Position numbers and translations under genes: made by a program
The notes under the pieces: model-generated
The model's input: only the letters and a program-made list of their open reading frames with translations
The model's database searches: none
Told to the model about the DNA's origin: nothing
In this document: positions 7,262 through 16,839 of the stretch, piece by piece
Layout: each line of letters begins with the position of its first letter
How positions within the stretch are numbered: position 1 is the stretch's first letter
Origin: Sphingomonas koreensis
GTDB taxonomy: Bacteria > Pseudomonadota > Alphaproteobacteria > Sphingomonadales > Sphingomonadaceae
Reading direction: 5' to 3'
Assembly (NCBI GenBank): GCA_006438735.1
Contig: RCZF01000001.1
Location: 1,178,001-1,242,000 of the forward strand
DNA: 64,000 bases

Positions 7262-8719
7262 CTAGCCGTTTGTCAAACGCGCCCTGCTCGCCGTTGGACC
7301 CAACGAAACTAGACCAACAGCCCCCGCCGCGACAGCCAGCGCAGCCCCAATCAGCGCCGCTGAGTGGAACGCGCCGACCAATGCCGCCCCAGTGCGGCTG
7401 ATGACCGCGCCGGTCAGAGCGGTGGCGATCAGCCCGCCGGTGCGGGCAACCGCGCTATTGAACCCCGAGGCGGTGCCGGTGTGCCGGGCATCGACCGCGG
7501 CCAACACCGCCGTCGTGAGCGGGGCGACCGCGCCCGCCATGCCGATCGCGATAACCAGAACACCGGGAAAAACGCTTTTCCAATAGCTCGCTCGGGGATC
7601 GACGAAGGCCAGCAGCAGAAAGCCGATCGCGGTCAGCATCGGCCCTATCGACAGCGGCCAGCGCGGGCCGATCCGCGCCGTGAGCTGGCCGACGGTGCGC
7701 GACAATGTTCCGATCACGAGCGGGAACGGCAGCAGCGCAAGGCCAGCGGTGAACGGCGAGTAGTGGCCGGCGACGATCAACAGATAGGGGAGCAGCACGA
7801 GCAGCCCGCCGAGCGCGCCGTAGAGCAGGAAGGTGACACCGGACAGCCCCGCTAGGCGCGGCGAGGCGAATAGCGCCAGCGGCATCATCGCGGCCGCACC
7901 GCGACGATGCTCGACGCGGATAAACAGCGCCAGCGCGATCACCCCGATGGCCATCCCGATCCACGCCGCGCCGGTCATCCGCTCCGCCCCCGACCACAAG
8001 GTTAGCGCCCAGGTCAGCGCGCCGAGCGCGAGTGTGGCCAGCGCGGCGCCGAGCCAGTCAAGCGCCCGATCGCCGTCGCTGTTCTCGGGAATGGCGGCCA
8101 GCGCGATGCCGATCGCGGCCGCCGCCACCGGCAGATTGATGAGAAAGATCGCGCGCCAGCCGACGGCGCCGACCAGCCAGCCGCCGAGCGGTGGCCCGAC
8201 CGCGCCGGCAATCGCGCCCGCCGCCGCCCAGGTGCCGATCGCCCGGCCGCGCGCTTCTCCCGAAAACGCATTGCCGAGAATCGCTAGGCTGCTCGGCATG
8301 AGCATCGCGGCGCCGACACCTTGCACCGCCCGCGCAGCCAAAAGAACGACAAGGCTGGACGCCAGCGCGCACGCAGCCGATGCCAACGCAAACAGGATGA
8401 TACCGCCGACGAGCATCCTTCGGCGCCCGAACTGATCGCCGACCGCCCCGCCGAGCAGCAGCAGCGCCGACAACGGCAGCAGATAGGCATTGATCGTCCA
8501 CTGCAGGCTGGCCGCGCTCGGACCGTAGCTCCGGCCGATTGCGGGAAGCGCAACGTTGACCACCGACCCGTCGATGAACGCCAGACTCGAGGCGAGGATT
8601 GTTGCAACGAGCACCCAGTTGGCATGGGGAACGTCGCCTGATGCCGCGGCTGCGGCATGCGCCTCGTCGCAAGGCGTTGGAAGGGAGGCGGTCACGACCT
8701 TAGCCTGCGCCAGACCCAT
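7262..8719 (-). CDS. MFS drug exporter, DHA2 (14-TM, EmrB/QacA) family
   Basis: This 485-residue membrane protein has about 14 hydrophobic helices. The DHA2 features are visible: an N-terminal helix with FIDGSVVNVALPAI, motif A-like GDQFGRRRMLVGG, and helix 5 with GPPLGGWLVGAVGWRAIFLINLP. The last is the antiporter motif C region and the WRWIF-type segment of QacA/EmrB proteins. Such proteins export toxic compounds in exchange for protons across the inner membrane. No partner membrane-fusion protein is adjacent. It lies 36 bases downstream of the repaired KirBac-like frame, on the same strand, so cotranscription is likely. The upstream ribosome site is weak. The substrate cannot be inferred. 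Confidence 0.85.
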   Translation of the reverse strand: MGLAQAKVVTASLPTPCDEAHAAAAASGDVPHANWVLVATILASSLAFIDGSVVNVALPAIGRSYGPSAASLQWTINAYLLPLSALLLLGGAVGDQFGRRRMLVGGIILFALASAACALASSLVVLLAARAVQGVGAAMLMPSSLAILGNAFSGEARGRAIGTWAAAGAIAGAVGPPLGGWLVGAVGWRAIFLINLPVAAAAIGIALAAIPENSDGDRALDWLGAALATLALGALTWALTLWSGAERMTGAAWIGMAIGVIALALFIRVEHRRGAAAMMPLALFASPRLAGLSGVTFLLYGALGGLLVLLPYLLIVAGHYSPFTAGLALLPFPLVIGTLSRTVGQLTARIGPRWPLSIGPMLTAIGFLLLAFVDPRASYWKSVFPGVLVIAIGMAGAVAPLTTAVLAAVDARHTGTASGFNSAVARTGGLIATALTGAVISRTGAALVGAFHSAALIGAALAVAAGAVGLVSLGPTASRARLTNG

Positions 8720-8755
8720 GTGTAGCGCGATCGTCTCGGCGGGAGCGCTGAGCGT

Positions 8756-9626
8756 TCACGGCGGCGACGCGCCAATCCGCACGGTGTCATGGAGCAGATC
8801 AAGATCGAGGTGCATGGCGCCTGCCTCCTCGCGCAGCACGTCGACGAACTCGTGATCGATCAGCACCTGCTCGCGGCCATAGCTCATCCCCCCCCTGTGA
8901 TTGGCTGGCGAGCAGCGTATCGACCCCACCGACTGTCACCGCCAGCAAGAACCGATCGCCCTGGGCATGCGCCGCCAGCACTGCGCTGTCCTCATCGAGC
9001 AGGTGGACGAGCGTCCAGGCAAGCCCGAGCAGCGGATTACGGCTGCGCACTAACGGCAGCTCGGTCAGGCGGCGAAAGATCCGCCCGTCGGGCATCGCGA
9101 CCGTCTCCAGCCACGACATCTGTCCCGTCACGTCGGCGAGCGGGCGCGAGCGGACCGAGGCGACGCGCACCATCAGCGCCGGCCGTCCTTCGTAGCGGCC
9201 GACCACCGCGACCTTGCTAAACGACAGGCTGGTGCGCGGCCGAGCAAAACGAGCGAAGATAAGCCCGGTCATCGTCGCCGAGAAGAACAGCCCGAGCAGG
9301 ATCTCGACCGATGCGATCGCATGGCCGAGATGCGTCGCCGGCGCCATCACTCCGTAGCCAACCGTGCCGAGCGTATCGACCGAGAAATAGAAGCCGTCGA
9401 CGATCGACCCGGGCACGGCATTGACGATCGATCCGGGAAGTGCCGCATAAACCAGCCCGAAAACGAGGTTGATCACAACGAACAGGCCCGAGGCGATCGC
9501 AATGAACACCGGCCAGCTCATCTCCATCACCCAATAATAGAGATCGGCGAACGGCGACGGCGCGCCGGTCTTGTAGGCGGGAAGTCCGCCGAGCTGAACG
9601 ATCTGGCGACGGCGCGGGCGCGGCAT
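8756..9626 (-). CDS. KirBac-type inward-rectifier potassium channel, frameshifted at a G8 tract
   Basis: The N-terminal part has the KirBac layout: a slide helix, a first TM helix around residues 36-62, the selectivity filter TVGYG (88-92), a second TM helix (about 102-127, EILLGLFFSATMTGLIFARF), and the cytoplasmic IgG-like domain (RPALMVRVASVRS; LVHLLDEDSAVL). In the frame opened at 9626 the protein becomes Arg-rich nonsense after GGVDTLLASQSQGG and ends at 8799. A run of eight G on the minus strand (C at 8888-8895) sits exactly there. Dropping one G restores MSYGREQVLIDHEFVDVLRE and a stop at 8756-8758, the expected KirBac C-terminus. This is either a real mutation, slippage-based variation or a sequencing error. 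Coordinates given are those of the repaired gene. Confidence 0.75.
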
Positions 9627-9748
9627 GACGAGAGCTTGGCAGATAAATGCGGCCGGTCAACGTGGCTGCCGGGGCATCCTCTCGCTAGACGCGATTGGGA
9701 AGCCGCTGGCAGCAATCATAACTGGAAATTGGCCGCTCGAGCCTCCGC

Positions 9749-12700
9749 TCAACGATCGAGGATTTCTCTGACCTTATTACCGAGGGCGGCCACGCCGAAG
9801 GGCTTGGTGATGACCTGCATACCGGGAGCGAGCTGCCCATTTCCGACTGCTGCATTCTCCGCGTAGCCCGTGATGAACAGCACCTTCAGGTCGGGCCGAT
9901 CCTGCCGCGCGGCGTCGGCCACCTGCCTTCCGTTGAGCCCGCCGGGCAGACCGACGTCGGTGATCAACAGATCGACCCTTATGTCCCTCTGCAGTAATTT
10001 CAAACCGCTCGGGCCGTCCTCGGCTTCCAGGACATTGTACCCAGCCTCGGCGAGCACCTCGACAACGAGCGCGCGAACGGCTTCTTCGTCATCGATAACG
10101 AGTACGGTCTCGCCATGACCGACATCGACGGCCGGCGCCTCGACGCCACGCTCCTGGGGCTCGAGAGCACCCGTAAAGCGTGGAAGATAAAGACACATCG
10201 TCGTGCCGATGCCCAGTTCTGAATCGATTCCCACCTGCCCGCCCGACTGGCGCACGAACCCATGGATCATCGATAGGCCGAGCCCTGTGCCTTGGCCCAA
10301 GGGTTTGGTCGTGAAGAACGGGTCGAATGCCTGAGCGATCACCGCCGGTGGCATTCCCGTTCCCGTGTCGGTTACGCATATCGACACATACTGCCCTGGC
10401 GTGAGGTCGCGCTCCCGTGCCGCATGGTCGTCGAGCCACCTGTTGGCAGTCTCGATCGTGATGCGGCCGCCTCCGGGCATCGCGTCGCGTGCGTTGATGG
10501 TCAGGTTCAGCAGGGCGTTCTCTAGTTGCGACTGATCGACACAGACCGGCCCCAGACCTGCGGACCCGACCACTTTCAATTCAATCGCCGGGCCGACCGT
10601 GCGCCGCACCAAGTCCTCCATCCCGCCGATCAGCCGATTGGTATCGGTCGGTTTGGGGTCCAGGGTCTGGCGGCGCGAGAAGGCGAGGAGCCGTTGAGTG
10701 AGCGAGGCTGCCCGTCGAGCGGCCTCCTGCGCGTTGACGACATAACGTTCGAGGCCAGTCATTTGGCCCTGTTCCATGCGCAGGCCGAGAAGTTCGAGGT
10801 TGCCGCTTACGCCGGCCAGAAGGTTGTTGAAGTCGTGCGCGATGCCGCCGGTGAGTTGCCCGACAGCCTCCATTTTCTGCGACTGGCGCAGCGCCGCCTG
10901 CGCGCTCGCCAACTCCGCCGCGGCCGCCTTTTCTTCCGTGATGTCGCGGCCGCTGCAATAGACCAGCCCTTCTTCGGGAATGCCGATCCAAGAGATCCAG
11001 CGGTAACTGCCGTCCTTGCAACGATAGCGGTTGGGGAAACGTATGGCGGGCTTTCCCTGATTCGTTAGAGCGAATCCCTTTCGTGTCGCCTCGACATCGT
11101 CGGGATGCAAAAGCTCGAATATCGACATGCTCGCGACCTCGGCCTCGGTCCAGCCGAGCACGGTCCGCCATGCGGGATTCGATGTTTCGAAATAGCCCTT
11201 TGAATTCAGCGCCCCGAGAAGGTCTGGACTGAGCTGCCAGGTCATCCCGCGGGCTTGGGTGCGCTCGACGACCTGGCGCTCCAAGTCCGCGTTTAGGTCA
11301 CGTAGCGCCTGTTCGCTGCGCACTTTGTCGGTCACGTCGTGACCCTGTGCGAATATCCCGGATACAGTCCCGTCGATCTCGACGATCGGCTGATACACGA
11401 GGTCGAGATACCGTTTTTCGAGCGGGCTATTCGGCGCACGCTGCAGATCGACGGGCATGGCCTGACCCACGAACGGCTCCCCCGTCGCAAAGACCTCGTC
11501 TAGCAGCTCAAAGAAGCCTTGTCCGGCAATCTCGGGCAATGCCTCGCCCACCGGCATGCCGATCAAGTCGCGATGCCCGACCAGTTGCAGATAAGATGTG
11601 TTCATGAACTCGAAGACGTGATCCGGACCTGCAAGAGAGCACATGAAGCCTGGCGCACGCTGGAAAAGGGTCCGCAGCCGATCGCGCTCCGCAGTACGGG
11701 TCTCTACCTCGTTGGCCAGTATCGCGTTCGCCGTTGACAGCGCTTCGGCCGCCTCTTCGCGCAGCCGTGCCGCGTCGGCCAGATCGGCAGCTCGCCGCCT
11801 GGCGGCGTCGTGCGCCTCCGCGCTCGCCAGCCCCGACGCCACCTGCCCAGTAAAAAGGTCGAGATAGCCGATATACTCGGCATCCGGCGTCAGATGAGGG
11901 TTCAGACCGACCACAATGGCGCCGCGGGCCGGATCCTCACCCTGCCCGCCCAAAGGCACGATCAGCGCCTGGTGCGGTGGCCTGCGCCATTCTCCACTCG
12001 GAAGATCGCCGAGCCCGCTTACGTCCACGAAGGCATGGGGTCGCGTCACCGGCCAAAGGGAATCGCCGCTCAGCGGCACGCTCTCGAGTGCGGCCGAGTG
12101 GCCAAGCTCGAAACCCGTGCTGCCAACCAGATGGGCGGTGTCGCCGTCGAACAAGTAGATAAGACTGAACGGCACGTCCTTGGAATTGGCTGCGAGCACA
12201 GCCTGCGCCGCCGCGAGCACGTCCCGCGGGGATTCCGCCGCTGTCAGTTCAGTCGCAAGGATGCGCAACCCCTCGAGCCGACGGCTCGTGATGACGCGCT
12301 CAGTTTCTTCGACGACCGTGCATAGAACGCCACCGACCCGATTGGCACCATCGAACACCGGGCTGTAGGAAAACGTGTGATACGTTTCTTCCGAGTAGCC
12401 GTTGCGCTCAAGGAGAAGAAACAGAGCCTCGCTCCAAGTCGCCTCGCCTTGCTCATAAACCTGCTGAATGAGCGGACCGATATCAGGCCAGATTTCGGCC
12501 CAGAGTACCCGCGTCGGCGCGGCCAACGAGTGCGGATGTTTGTTGCCAAGGGTTGGTCGATAGGCGTCATTATAAAGGAAGGTCACGTCCTCGCCCCAGC
12601 CGAGCCACATGTCGAACTTGCTCGTCAGGAGAATGCGCACGGCAATTTTGAGTGGTTCAGGCCATCCCTCCACCGGGCCGAGCGCCGTTTCGGACCAATT

Positions 12701-12814
12701 CTTTGCCCGCATGAGCGACGCCATTTCTCCTTCGCCAATGAAGACGTCGGAATATCGATCGGGATGCGTCAAGGCTCGGGTCCTGCGGCGTAAAATGAAT
12801 GCCTTGTAGCGCAT
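9749..12814 (-). CDS. Hybrid sensor histidine kinase: PAS-GAF-PAS-PAS-HisKA-HATPase-REC
   Basis: This 1021-residue cytoplasmic protein has no TM helices. A PAS-like region occupies about residues 30-170, a GAF-like domain 185-335, a short coiled segment 335-380, and further PAS domains about 385-500 and 530-630 (RYRCKDGSYRWISWIGIP is a PAS/PAC signature). The HisKA domain carries the phospho-acceptor His660 in GGIAHDFNNLLAG. The ATPase has an N-box near LLNLTINARDAM, a G1 box DTGTGMP and a G2 box GQGTGLGLSM. The C-terminal receiver has Asp953 (ITDVGLPG) and Lys1004 (TKPF). The HDFNN family phosphorylates receivers in stress or light signalling, but no cognate response-regulator gene is next to it. 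The flanking genes are not cotranscribed. An internal ATG at residue 31 is an alternative start. Confidence 0.88.
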   Translation of the reverse strand: MRYKAFILRRRTRALTHPDRYSDVFIGEGEMASLMRAKNWSETALGPVEGWPEPLKIAVRILLTSKFDMWLGWGEDVTFLYNDAYRPTLGNKHPHSLAAPTRVLWAEIWPDIGPLIQQVYEQGEATWSEALFLLLERNGYSEETYHTFSYSPVFDGANRVGGVLCTVVEETERVITSRRLEGLRILATELTAAESPRDVLAAAQAVLAANSKDVPFSLIYLFDGDTAHLVGSTGFELGHSAALESVPLSGDSLWPVTRPHAFVDVSGLGDLPSGEWRRPPHQALIVPLGGQGEDPARGAIVVGLNPHLTPDAEYIGYLDLFTGQVASGLASAEAHDAARRRAADLADAARLREEAAEALSTANAILANEVETRTAERDRLRTLFQRAPGFMCSLAGPDHVFEFMNTSYLQLVGHRDLIGMPVGEALPEIAGQGFFELLDEVFATGEPFVGQAMPVDLQRAPNSPLEKRYLDLVYQPIVEIDGTVSGIFAQGHDVTDKVRSEQALRDLNADLERQVVERTQARGMTWQLSPDLLGALNSKGYFETSNPAWRTVLGWTEAEVASMSIFELLHPDDVEATRKGFALTNQGKPAIRFPNRYRCKDGSYRWISWIGIPEEGLVYCSGRDITEEKAAAAELASAQAALRQSQKMEAVGQLTGGIAHDFNNLLAGVSGNLELLGLRMEQGQMTGLERYVVNAQEAARRAASLTQRLLAFSRRQTLDPKPTDTNRLIGGMEDLVRRTVGPAIELKVVGSAGLGPVCVDQSQLENALLNLTINARDAMPGGGRITIETANRWLDDHAARERDLTPGQYVSICVTDTGTGMPPAVIAQAFDPFFTTKPLGQGTGLGLSMIHGFVRQSGGQVGIDSELGIGTTMCLYLPRFTGALEPQERGVEAPAVDVGHGETVLVIDDEEAVRALVVEVLAEAGYNVLEAEDGPSGLKLLQRDIRVDLLITDVGLPGGLNGRQVADAARQDRPDLKVLFITGYAENAAVGNGQLAPGMQVITKPFGVAALGNKVREILDR

Positions 12815-13125
12815 GCGGCGACGCGCGCTAGCTGATGGCTAGCTTGATAATCGATTTGTTCGGTCCCCCGCGCGTCACCATCGGGAGCACAGCATCGCCG
12901 GCGGAACTGCGCCACGCTGGTCGACTACCTTTCCCAGCCTATCGGACAAAGGTTGCCCTCCTGGGCGATCGCAAGCGCAATGACCCGAGGAGGATTCAGA
13001 CTCGGCTGTTAGTCGTCGATCGCTGCGATGAGCGCTTTGCGAACGGTCTGCGGTACGCGAAACCAGACCGTGCGCTGCAGCACTGCATCGACGCTTGCGG
13101 GGGAACGACACCGCGGCGCCGGTTG
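12815..13125. other. Intergenic region upstream of the hybrid kinase
   Basis: This stretch of about 310 bases has no credible gene. The long plus-strand frame running through it is an antisense shadow of the esterase gene. A short inverted repeat GCTAGC-tgatg-GCTAGC (12827-12843) lies just upstream of the kinase start and could be a regulatory site. The rest shows no recognised signal. Confidence 0.4.
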
Positions 13126-14082
13126 TCAATGCGCCGGATTGGCCCACTCGTGCATCGCAAGCCAGCGACCAAACTCGTCGAACCAGCCGGTGCTGGTGGT
13201 GGTCTTCGGATACATCCCGAAGCCGTGGCCGCCTTGCTCGAACAGGTGAAACTCTACCGGTTTCTTCGCCGCGCGCCAGCTCTCGATCAGGCCGAACCCG
13301 CCGCCGCCGAAAAAAGGATCGTCCGCGGCCAGCGCGACGAACATCGGCGGGGCGTCGGCAGGGACTTTCACCGCGGCGAGCGGACCGTAGATAATGCCGA
13401 TGAAGGCGGGCTTGGCGTTACCGCCTGCCAGCTCCGTCGCGAGCGTCAGCATGGCACCGGCGGAAAAGCCGATCATCCCGACCTTGGCCGGATCGACTCT
13501 CCATGCCGCCGCCCGGCTTCGAACCAGGGCGAAGGCGGCTCGCGCATCGGCGAGCTGCGGCACGAGATCCGCCTCGGGCTTCGTTTGGCTCGGCTGTGGC
13601 GGCCGGGCGGCGCCGGAAAACATCTCGCGCATCGATCGCTCGAAACCGGTCATGTCGGCAGGCGTCTGCTTCAAGCGGTATTTGAGCACGAAGGCCGCGA
13701 CACCGCGGGCGGCCAGCGCCTGGGCCACTTGCGACCCCTCGTTTTCCATCGACAGGGTTCGAAAGCCGCCGCCCGGCGCCACGATCACCGCGGCCCCTGT
13801 CGCCGTCGCCGGATCGGGAAGATAGGGGGTGAGCGTCGCCACCGTGACATTGCGGGCGAAGCGGCTGCCATATTGCATGTGCCAAGCCTCTGACGCGGTC
13901 GCCCCCGGAAGCTTGCCCGTGCCGAGCTCGATGGCGCCCGGCAGCGCCGGCGTCGGGATAGCCGTCATGCGATCGTCCTGCGCTTGGGCCGGCACCGCAA
14001 GCATCAACGCGGCAGCGACCACCGCATCAGGCAGCGTCCTCTGCCAGCGAGTCCACCATGATGATCCGTTCGCTTGCTTCAT
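13126..14082 (-). CDS. Secreted alpha/beta-hydrolase esterase (acetyl-xylan/feruloyl esterase-like)
   Basis: This 318-residue protein starts with a signal peptide ending near VPAQAQ. The core is an alpha/beta hydrolase with an oxyanion segment VIVAPGGGFRTLS, a nucleophile elbow GFSAG (MIGFSAGAM), an acid in ALAADDPFFGG, and a final histidine in GGHGFGMY. This matches the secreted esterase group (BD-FAE / axe2-like) that removes acetyl or related groups from plant polysaccharides. The ATG at 14080-14082 is preferred over the upstream GTG at 14097, because the GGAGGAG box for it lies within that five-codon extension. It is divergent from the GH3 gene. The 90-bp gap holds a palindromic operator that may control both. 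Confidence 0.8.
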   Translation of the reverse strand: MKQANGSSWWTRWQRTLPDAVVAAALMLAVPAQAQDDRMTAIPTPALPGAIELGTGKLPGATASEAWHMQYGSRFARNVTVATLTPYLPDPATATGAAVIVAPGGGFRTLSMENEGSQVAQALAARGVAAFVLKYRLKQTPADMTGFERSMREMFSGAARPPQPSQTKPEADLVPQLADARAAFALVRSRAAAWRVDPAKVGMIGFSAGAMLTLATELAGGNAKPAFIGIIYGPLAAVKVPADAPPMFVALAADDPFFGGGGFGLIESWRAAKKPVEFHLFEQGGHGFGMYPKTTTSTGWFDEFGRWLAMHEWANPAH

Positions 14083-14131
14083 CGCTCGCTCCTCCACTGC
14101 GCCACCGATCTACTGTCTTGGGCTTTCATTA

Positions 14132-14145
14132 GGGTAGCGCTATCA
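14132..14145. promoter_or_regulatory. Predicted LacI-type operator (esterase/GH3 intergenic)
   Basis: The sequence GGGTAGCGCTATCA has its centre in the CG of AGCGCT, a form typical of LacI/GalR operators with a central CpG. It lies 27 bases before the GH3 start and about 50 bases before the divergent esterase start. Near copies occur at 24238, 24357 and 28555, all in intergenic DNA of the same locus, which argues for a shared regulator. Confidence 0.68.
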
Positions 14146-14172
14146 GGGGCAAAACAACAGGGAGAAACAACC

Positions 14173-16830
14173 GTGATCCGCTTTGCCTCTCTGACGCTGA
14201 CGCTTCTCGCCACGACGACTGCATACCCCGCAGTGGCCGCCGCTGCCCCGACCACTGAAGCGAAAAGCGAAGTGCTTGAGGAGGCTGAGGCGCTGGCAGC
14301 CGCGTTGGTCGCAAAGATGACGCTGGACGAAAAGCTGCCGCAGTTGCTCAACGTCGCGCCGGCCATCCTCCGTTTGGAGGTGCCTGGGTACAACTGGTGG
14401 ACCGAATCGCTTCACGGCGCTCTGGGACCGGTACCAACCACCAATTTCCCGGAGCCGATCGGGCTTGGTGCGACCTTCGATCCCGCATTGGTGCACGATG
14501 TGGCGGCCGATATCAGCGTGGAGGTGCGGGCGCTTCACACGATTGGACGCGCAACGGGTCACCTGGGCACGATCGGCACCGGGCTCGACACTTGGTCGCC
14601 GAACATCAATATCTTTCGCGATCCGCGTTGGGGGCGTGGCCAGGAGACCTATGGCGAGGATCCCTTCCTCACGGCCACGATGGCTGTTGCCTTCATCGGC
14701 GGCATGCAGGGCCCCGACTCCGATCTGCCCGACGTGATCGCCACGCCCAAACACTTTGCCGTTCACAGCGGCCCGGAATCGACCCGGCACGTCGCCGACG
14801 TGTTCGCTTCCGACCATGATATCGAAGACACCTATCTTCCGGCCTTCCGCGCGGCGATCGTCGATGCCAAGGCCAACTCGATCATGTGCGCATACAACCG
14901 CATCGACGGACAGCCGGCATGCGCCAGCAATCTCCTGCTCAACGAACACCTGCGCGGCGCCTGGAACTTCCAGGGCTATGTCGTGTCCGACTGCGACGCC
15001 GTGGTCGACATCTATGATCGGCACAAATACGCGCCCGACGCGGCTGCTGGCGTGGCGGCCGCGCTGAAGGCGGGCGTCGACAATGAGTGCAACACGGCCA
15101 CGCTGAGCGGCGCGACCGATCTCGGCGAGCGCTACCGGGCCGCGCTGCAGCGCGGTTTGATCAGCATCAACGACATTGATCGGGCACTGGTTCGCCTCTT
15201 TTCCGCGCGATTCCGCAATGGCGATCTGCCGGGCCTGCCACAACGCAATGTCTCCGCCGTGCCGGCAACCGCGATCGGCACCGCCGATCATCAGGCGCTG
15301 GCGCTTAAAGCCGCCATCGAAAGCATGGTGCTCCTGAAGAATGATGGGACACTGCCCCTTTCCCCAGGCGTCAAGATCGCGTTGGTGGGACCGCTCGCCG
15401 ACGCGACGCGCGTTCTGCGAGGCAATTATTCGTCGCCCGCAAGCGCGCCGCCGATCTCGGTGCTCGACGGACTCAAGCGCGCTTTTCCCGCGGCGACGAT
15501 CCACTATGTCCCGTTCACGCCATCGATTACCGACGGCGACCCGGTGCCGGCCAGCGCCTTCGTCACGCCGGACGGCCAACCCGGCCTGCACGCGGACTAT
15601 TACAATGCGGTGCAAAGGGGATCGGGGGAGCCGGCAACAGGTTTCGAGGCGGCGCCGGCTGCGTCCCGCATAGAAAATGGCCTGACGACATCGGCAGACA
15701 CGCTAAGCCAAGTCGCGGAGAACCACCGGATCGTCTGGACGGGAGCGCTCGTCGCACCCGAGACGGGCACTTACCGAGTTGCGGTAACGGGCGTCAGGGG
15801 CAATGTGAATATCGACGGCAAGCCTGCAGTAACGTCCGACCGCCTTTCCAATTGGGGCGAGCCGCTGAAGCTTGTTGAGGTCGAACTGCGCAAGGGCAAA
15901 CGTTATCCGCTCCAATTCGAAACGGAGACGGGAAGCTCGGGTCAGCCAGGCATGTTCTGGAAGCGCATCACCCATGATTATACCGCGCCATTGGCCGCCG
16001 CCGCGAAGGACGCCGACGTGATCGTGGCGGTTGTCGGCCTCACTTCGGACCTCGAGGGCGAAGAAATGCCGGTGCAGGTGCAAGGCTTCTCCGGCGGTGA
16101 CAGGACATCGCTCGACTTGCCGGCTGACCAACGCTCACTGCTCGAGCAAGCGCAAGCGCACGGCAAACCGCTGGTGGTGGTCGCGATGAACGGCAGCCCC
16201 ATCAATCTGGCCTGGGCGAAGCAACATGCCGCGGCGATTCTGGAGGCGTGGTATCCCGGCCAATCGGGGGGCCTCGCAGTCGCGGATATCCTGTCCGGAC
16301 ACGCCGATCCGGGGGGTAGGCTGCCGCTGACATTCTACCGCAGCGTGGCTGACCTGCCGCCCTTCGACGACTATGCCATGGGGAACCGCACCTATCGCTA
16401 TTACACGGGCACGCCGGTTTTTCCGTTCGGCTATGGCCTGAGCTACACCTCCTTCGAATATTTTCAGGTCACGTTGCGCCCGGCCGCAGGGGGCGTCGGC
16501 GACGGCCTCGCCGTATCCACCGAAGTGCGTAACATCGGCGCCCGCGATGGCGACGAAGTCGCTCAGCTCTACCTCTCGTTTCCCGATGTCGCCGGCACCC
16601 CGCGCCTCGCGCTGCGAGGGCTGCAACGAGTCCACCTTCAGCCGGGCGAGCGGCGCTCGGTGACGTTCAACCTGCGCCCGCGGGACCTGAGCGCCGTCAC
16701 CGCCGATGGCGTGCGCGAGATCATGGCAGGACGTTTCGTCGTCAGCGTTGGCGGCGGCCAACCGGGAACCGGTGCACCGACCCGCATGGCCACATTCACC
16801 AACGACCGGGTGGTCATCGAGCCGAAATAG
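14173..16830 (+). CDS. Secreted GH3 beta-xylosidase/beta-glucosidase with inserted PA14 domain
   Basis: This is an 885-residue exported glycosidase. GTG at 14173 is chosen because GGAGAAA lies just before it and a signal peptide follows (cleavage near AVAAAAPT). The frame itself is open from 14074. The GH3 N-terminal barrel shows NWWTESLHG, PNINIFRDPRWGRGQETYGEDP and KHFAVHSGPE. The catalytic nucleophile is in YVVSDCDAV (about Asp273). This signature set is typical of the beta-xylosidase/arabinofuranosidase branch of GH3. A PA14 domain (about 470-605, starting GLHADYYN) interrupts the C-terminal sandwich domain. A fibronectin-III-like domain ends the protein. It acts with the neighbouring esterase and GH9 on plant cell-wall oligosaccharides. 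Confidence 0.88.
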   Translation: MIRFASLTLTLLATTTAYPAVAAAAPTTEAKSEVLEEAEALAAALVAKMTLDEKLPQLLNVAPAILRLEVPGYNWWTESLHGALGPVPTTNFPEPIGLGATFDPALVHDVAADISVEVRALHTIGRATGHLGTIGTGLDTWSPNINIFRDPRWGRGQETYGEDPFLTATMAVAFIGGMQGPDSDLPDVIATPKHFAVHSGPESTRHVADVFASDHDIEDTYLPAFRAAIVDAKANSIMCAYNRIDGQPACASNLLLNEHLRGAWNFQGYVVSDCDAVVDIYDRHKYAPDAAAGVAAALKAGVDNECNTATLSGATDLGERYRAALQRGLISINDIDRALVRLFSARFRNGDLPGLPQRNVSAVPATAIGTADHQALALKAAIESMVLLKNDGTLPLSPGVKIALVGPLADATRVLRGNYSSPASAPPISVLDGLKRAFPAATIHYVPFTPSITDGDPVPASAFVTPDGQPGLHADYYNAVQRGSGEPATGFEAAPAASRIENGLTTSADTLSQVAENHRIVWTGALVAPETGTYRVAVTGVRGNVNIDGKPAVTSDRLSNWGEPLKLVEVELRKGKRYPLQFETETGSSGQPGMFWKRITHDYTAPLAAAAKDADVIVAVVGLTSDLEGEEMPVQVQGFSGGDRTSLDLPADQRSLLEQAQAHGKPLVVVAMNGSPINLAWAKQHAAAILEAWYPGQSGGLAVADILSGHADPGGRLPLTFYRSVADLPPFDDYAMGNRTYRYYTGTPVFPFGYGLSYTSFEYFQVTLRPAAGGVGDGLAVSTEVRNIGARDGDEVAQLYLSFPDVAGTPRLALRGLQRVHLQPGERRSVTFNLRPRDLSAVTADGVREIMAGRFVVSVGGGQPGTGAPTRMATFTNDRVVIEPK

Positions 16831-16839
16831 CGCCCGGCC

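Noticed and set aside
12835..13893. 352-codon plus-strand frame antisense to the esterase
   Set aside because: Arg/His-rich composition without domains. It mirrors the esterase gene.
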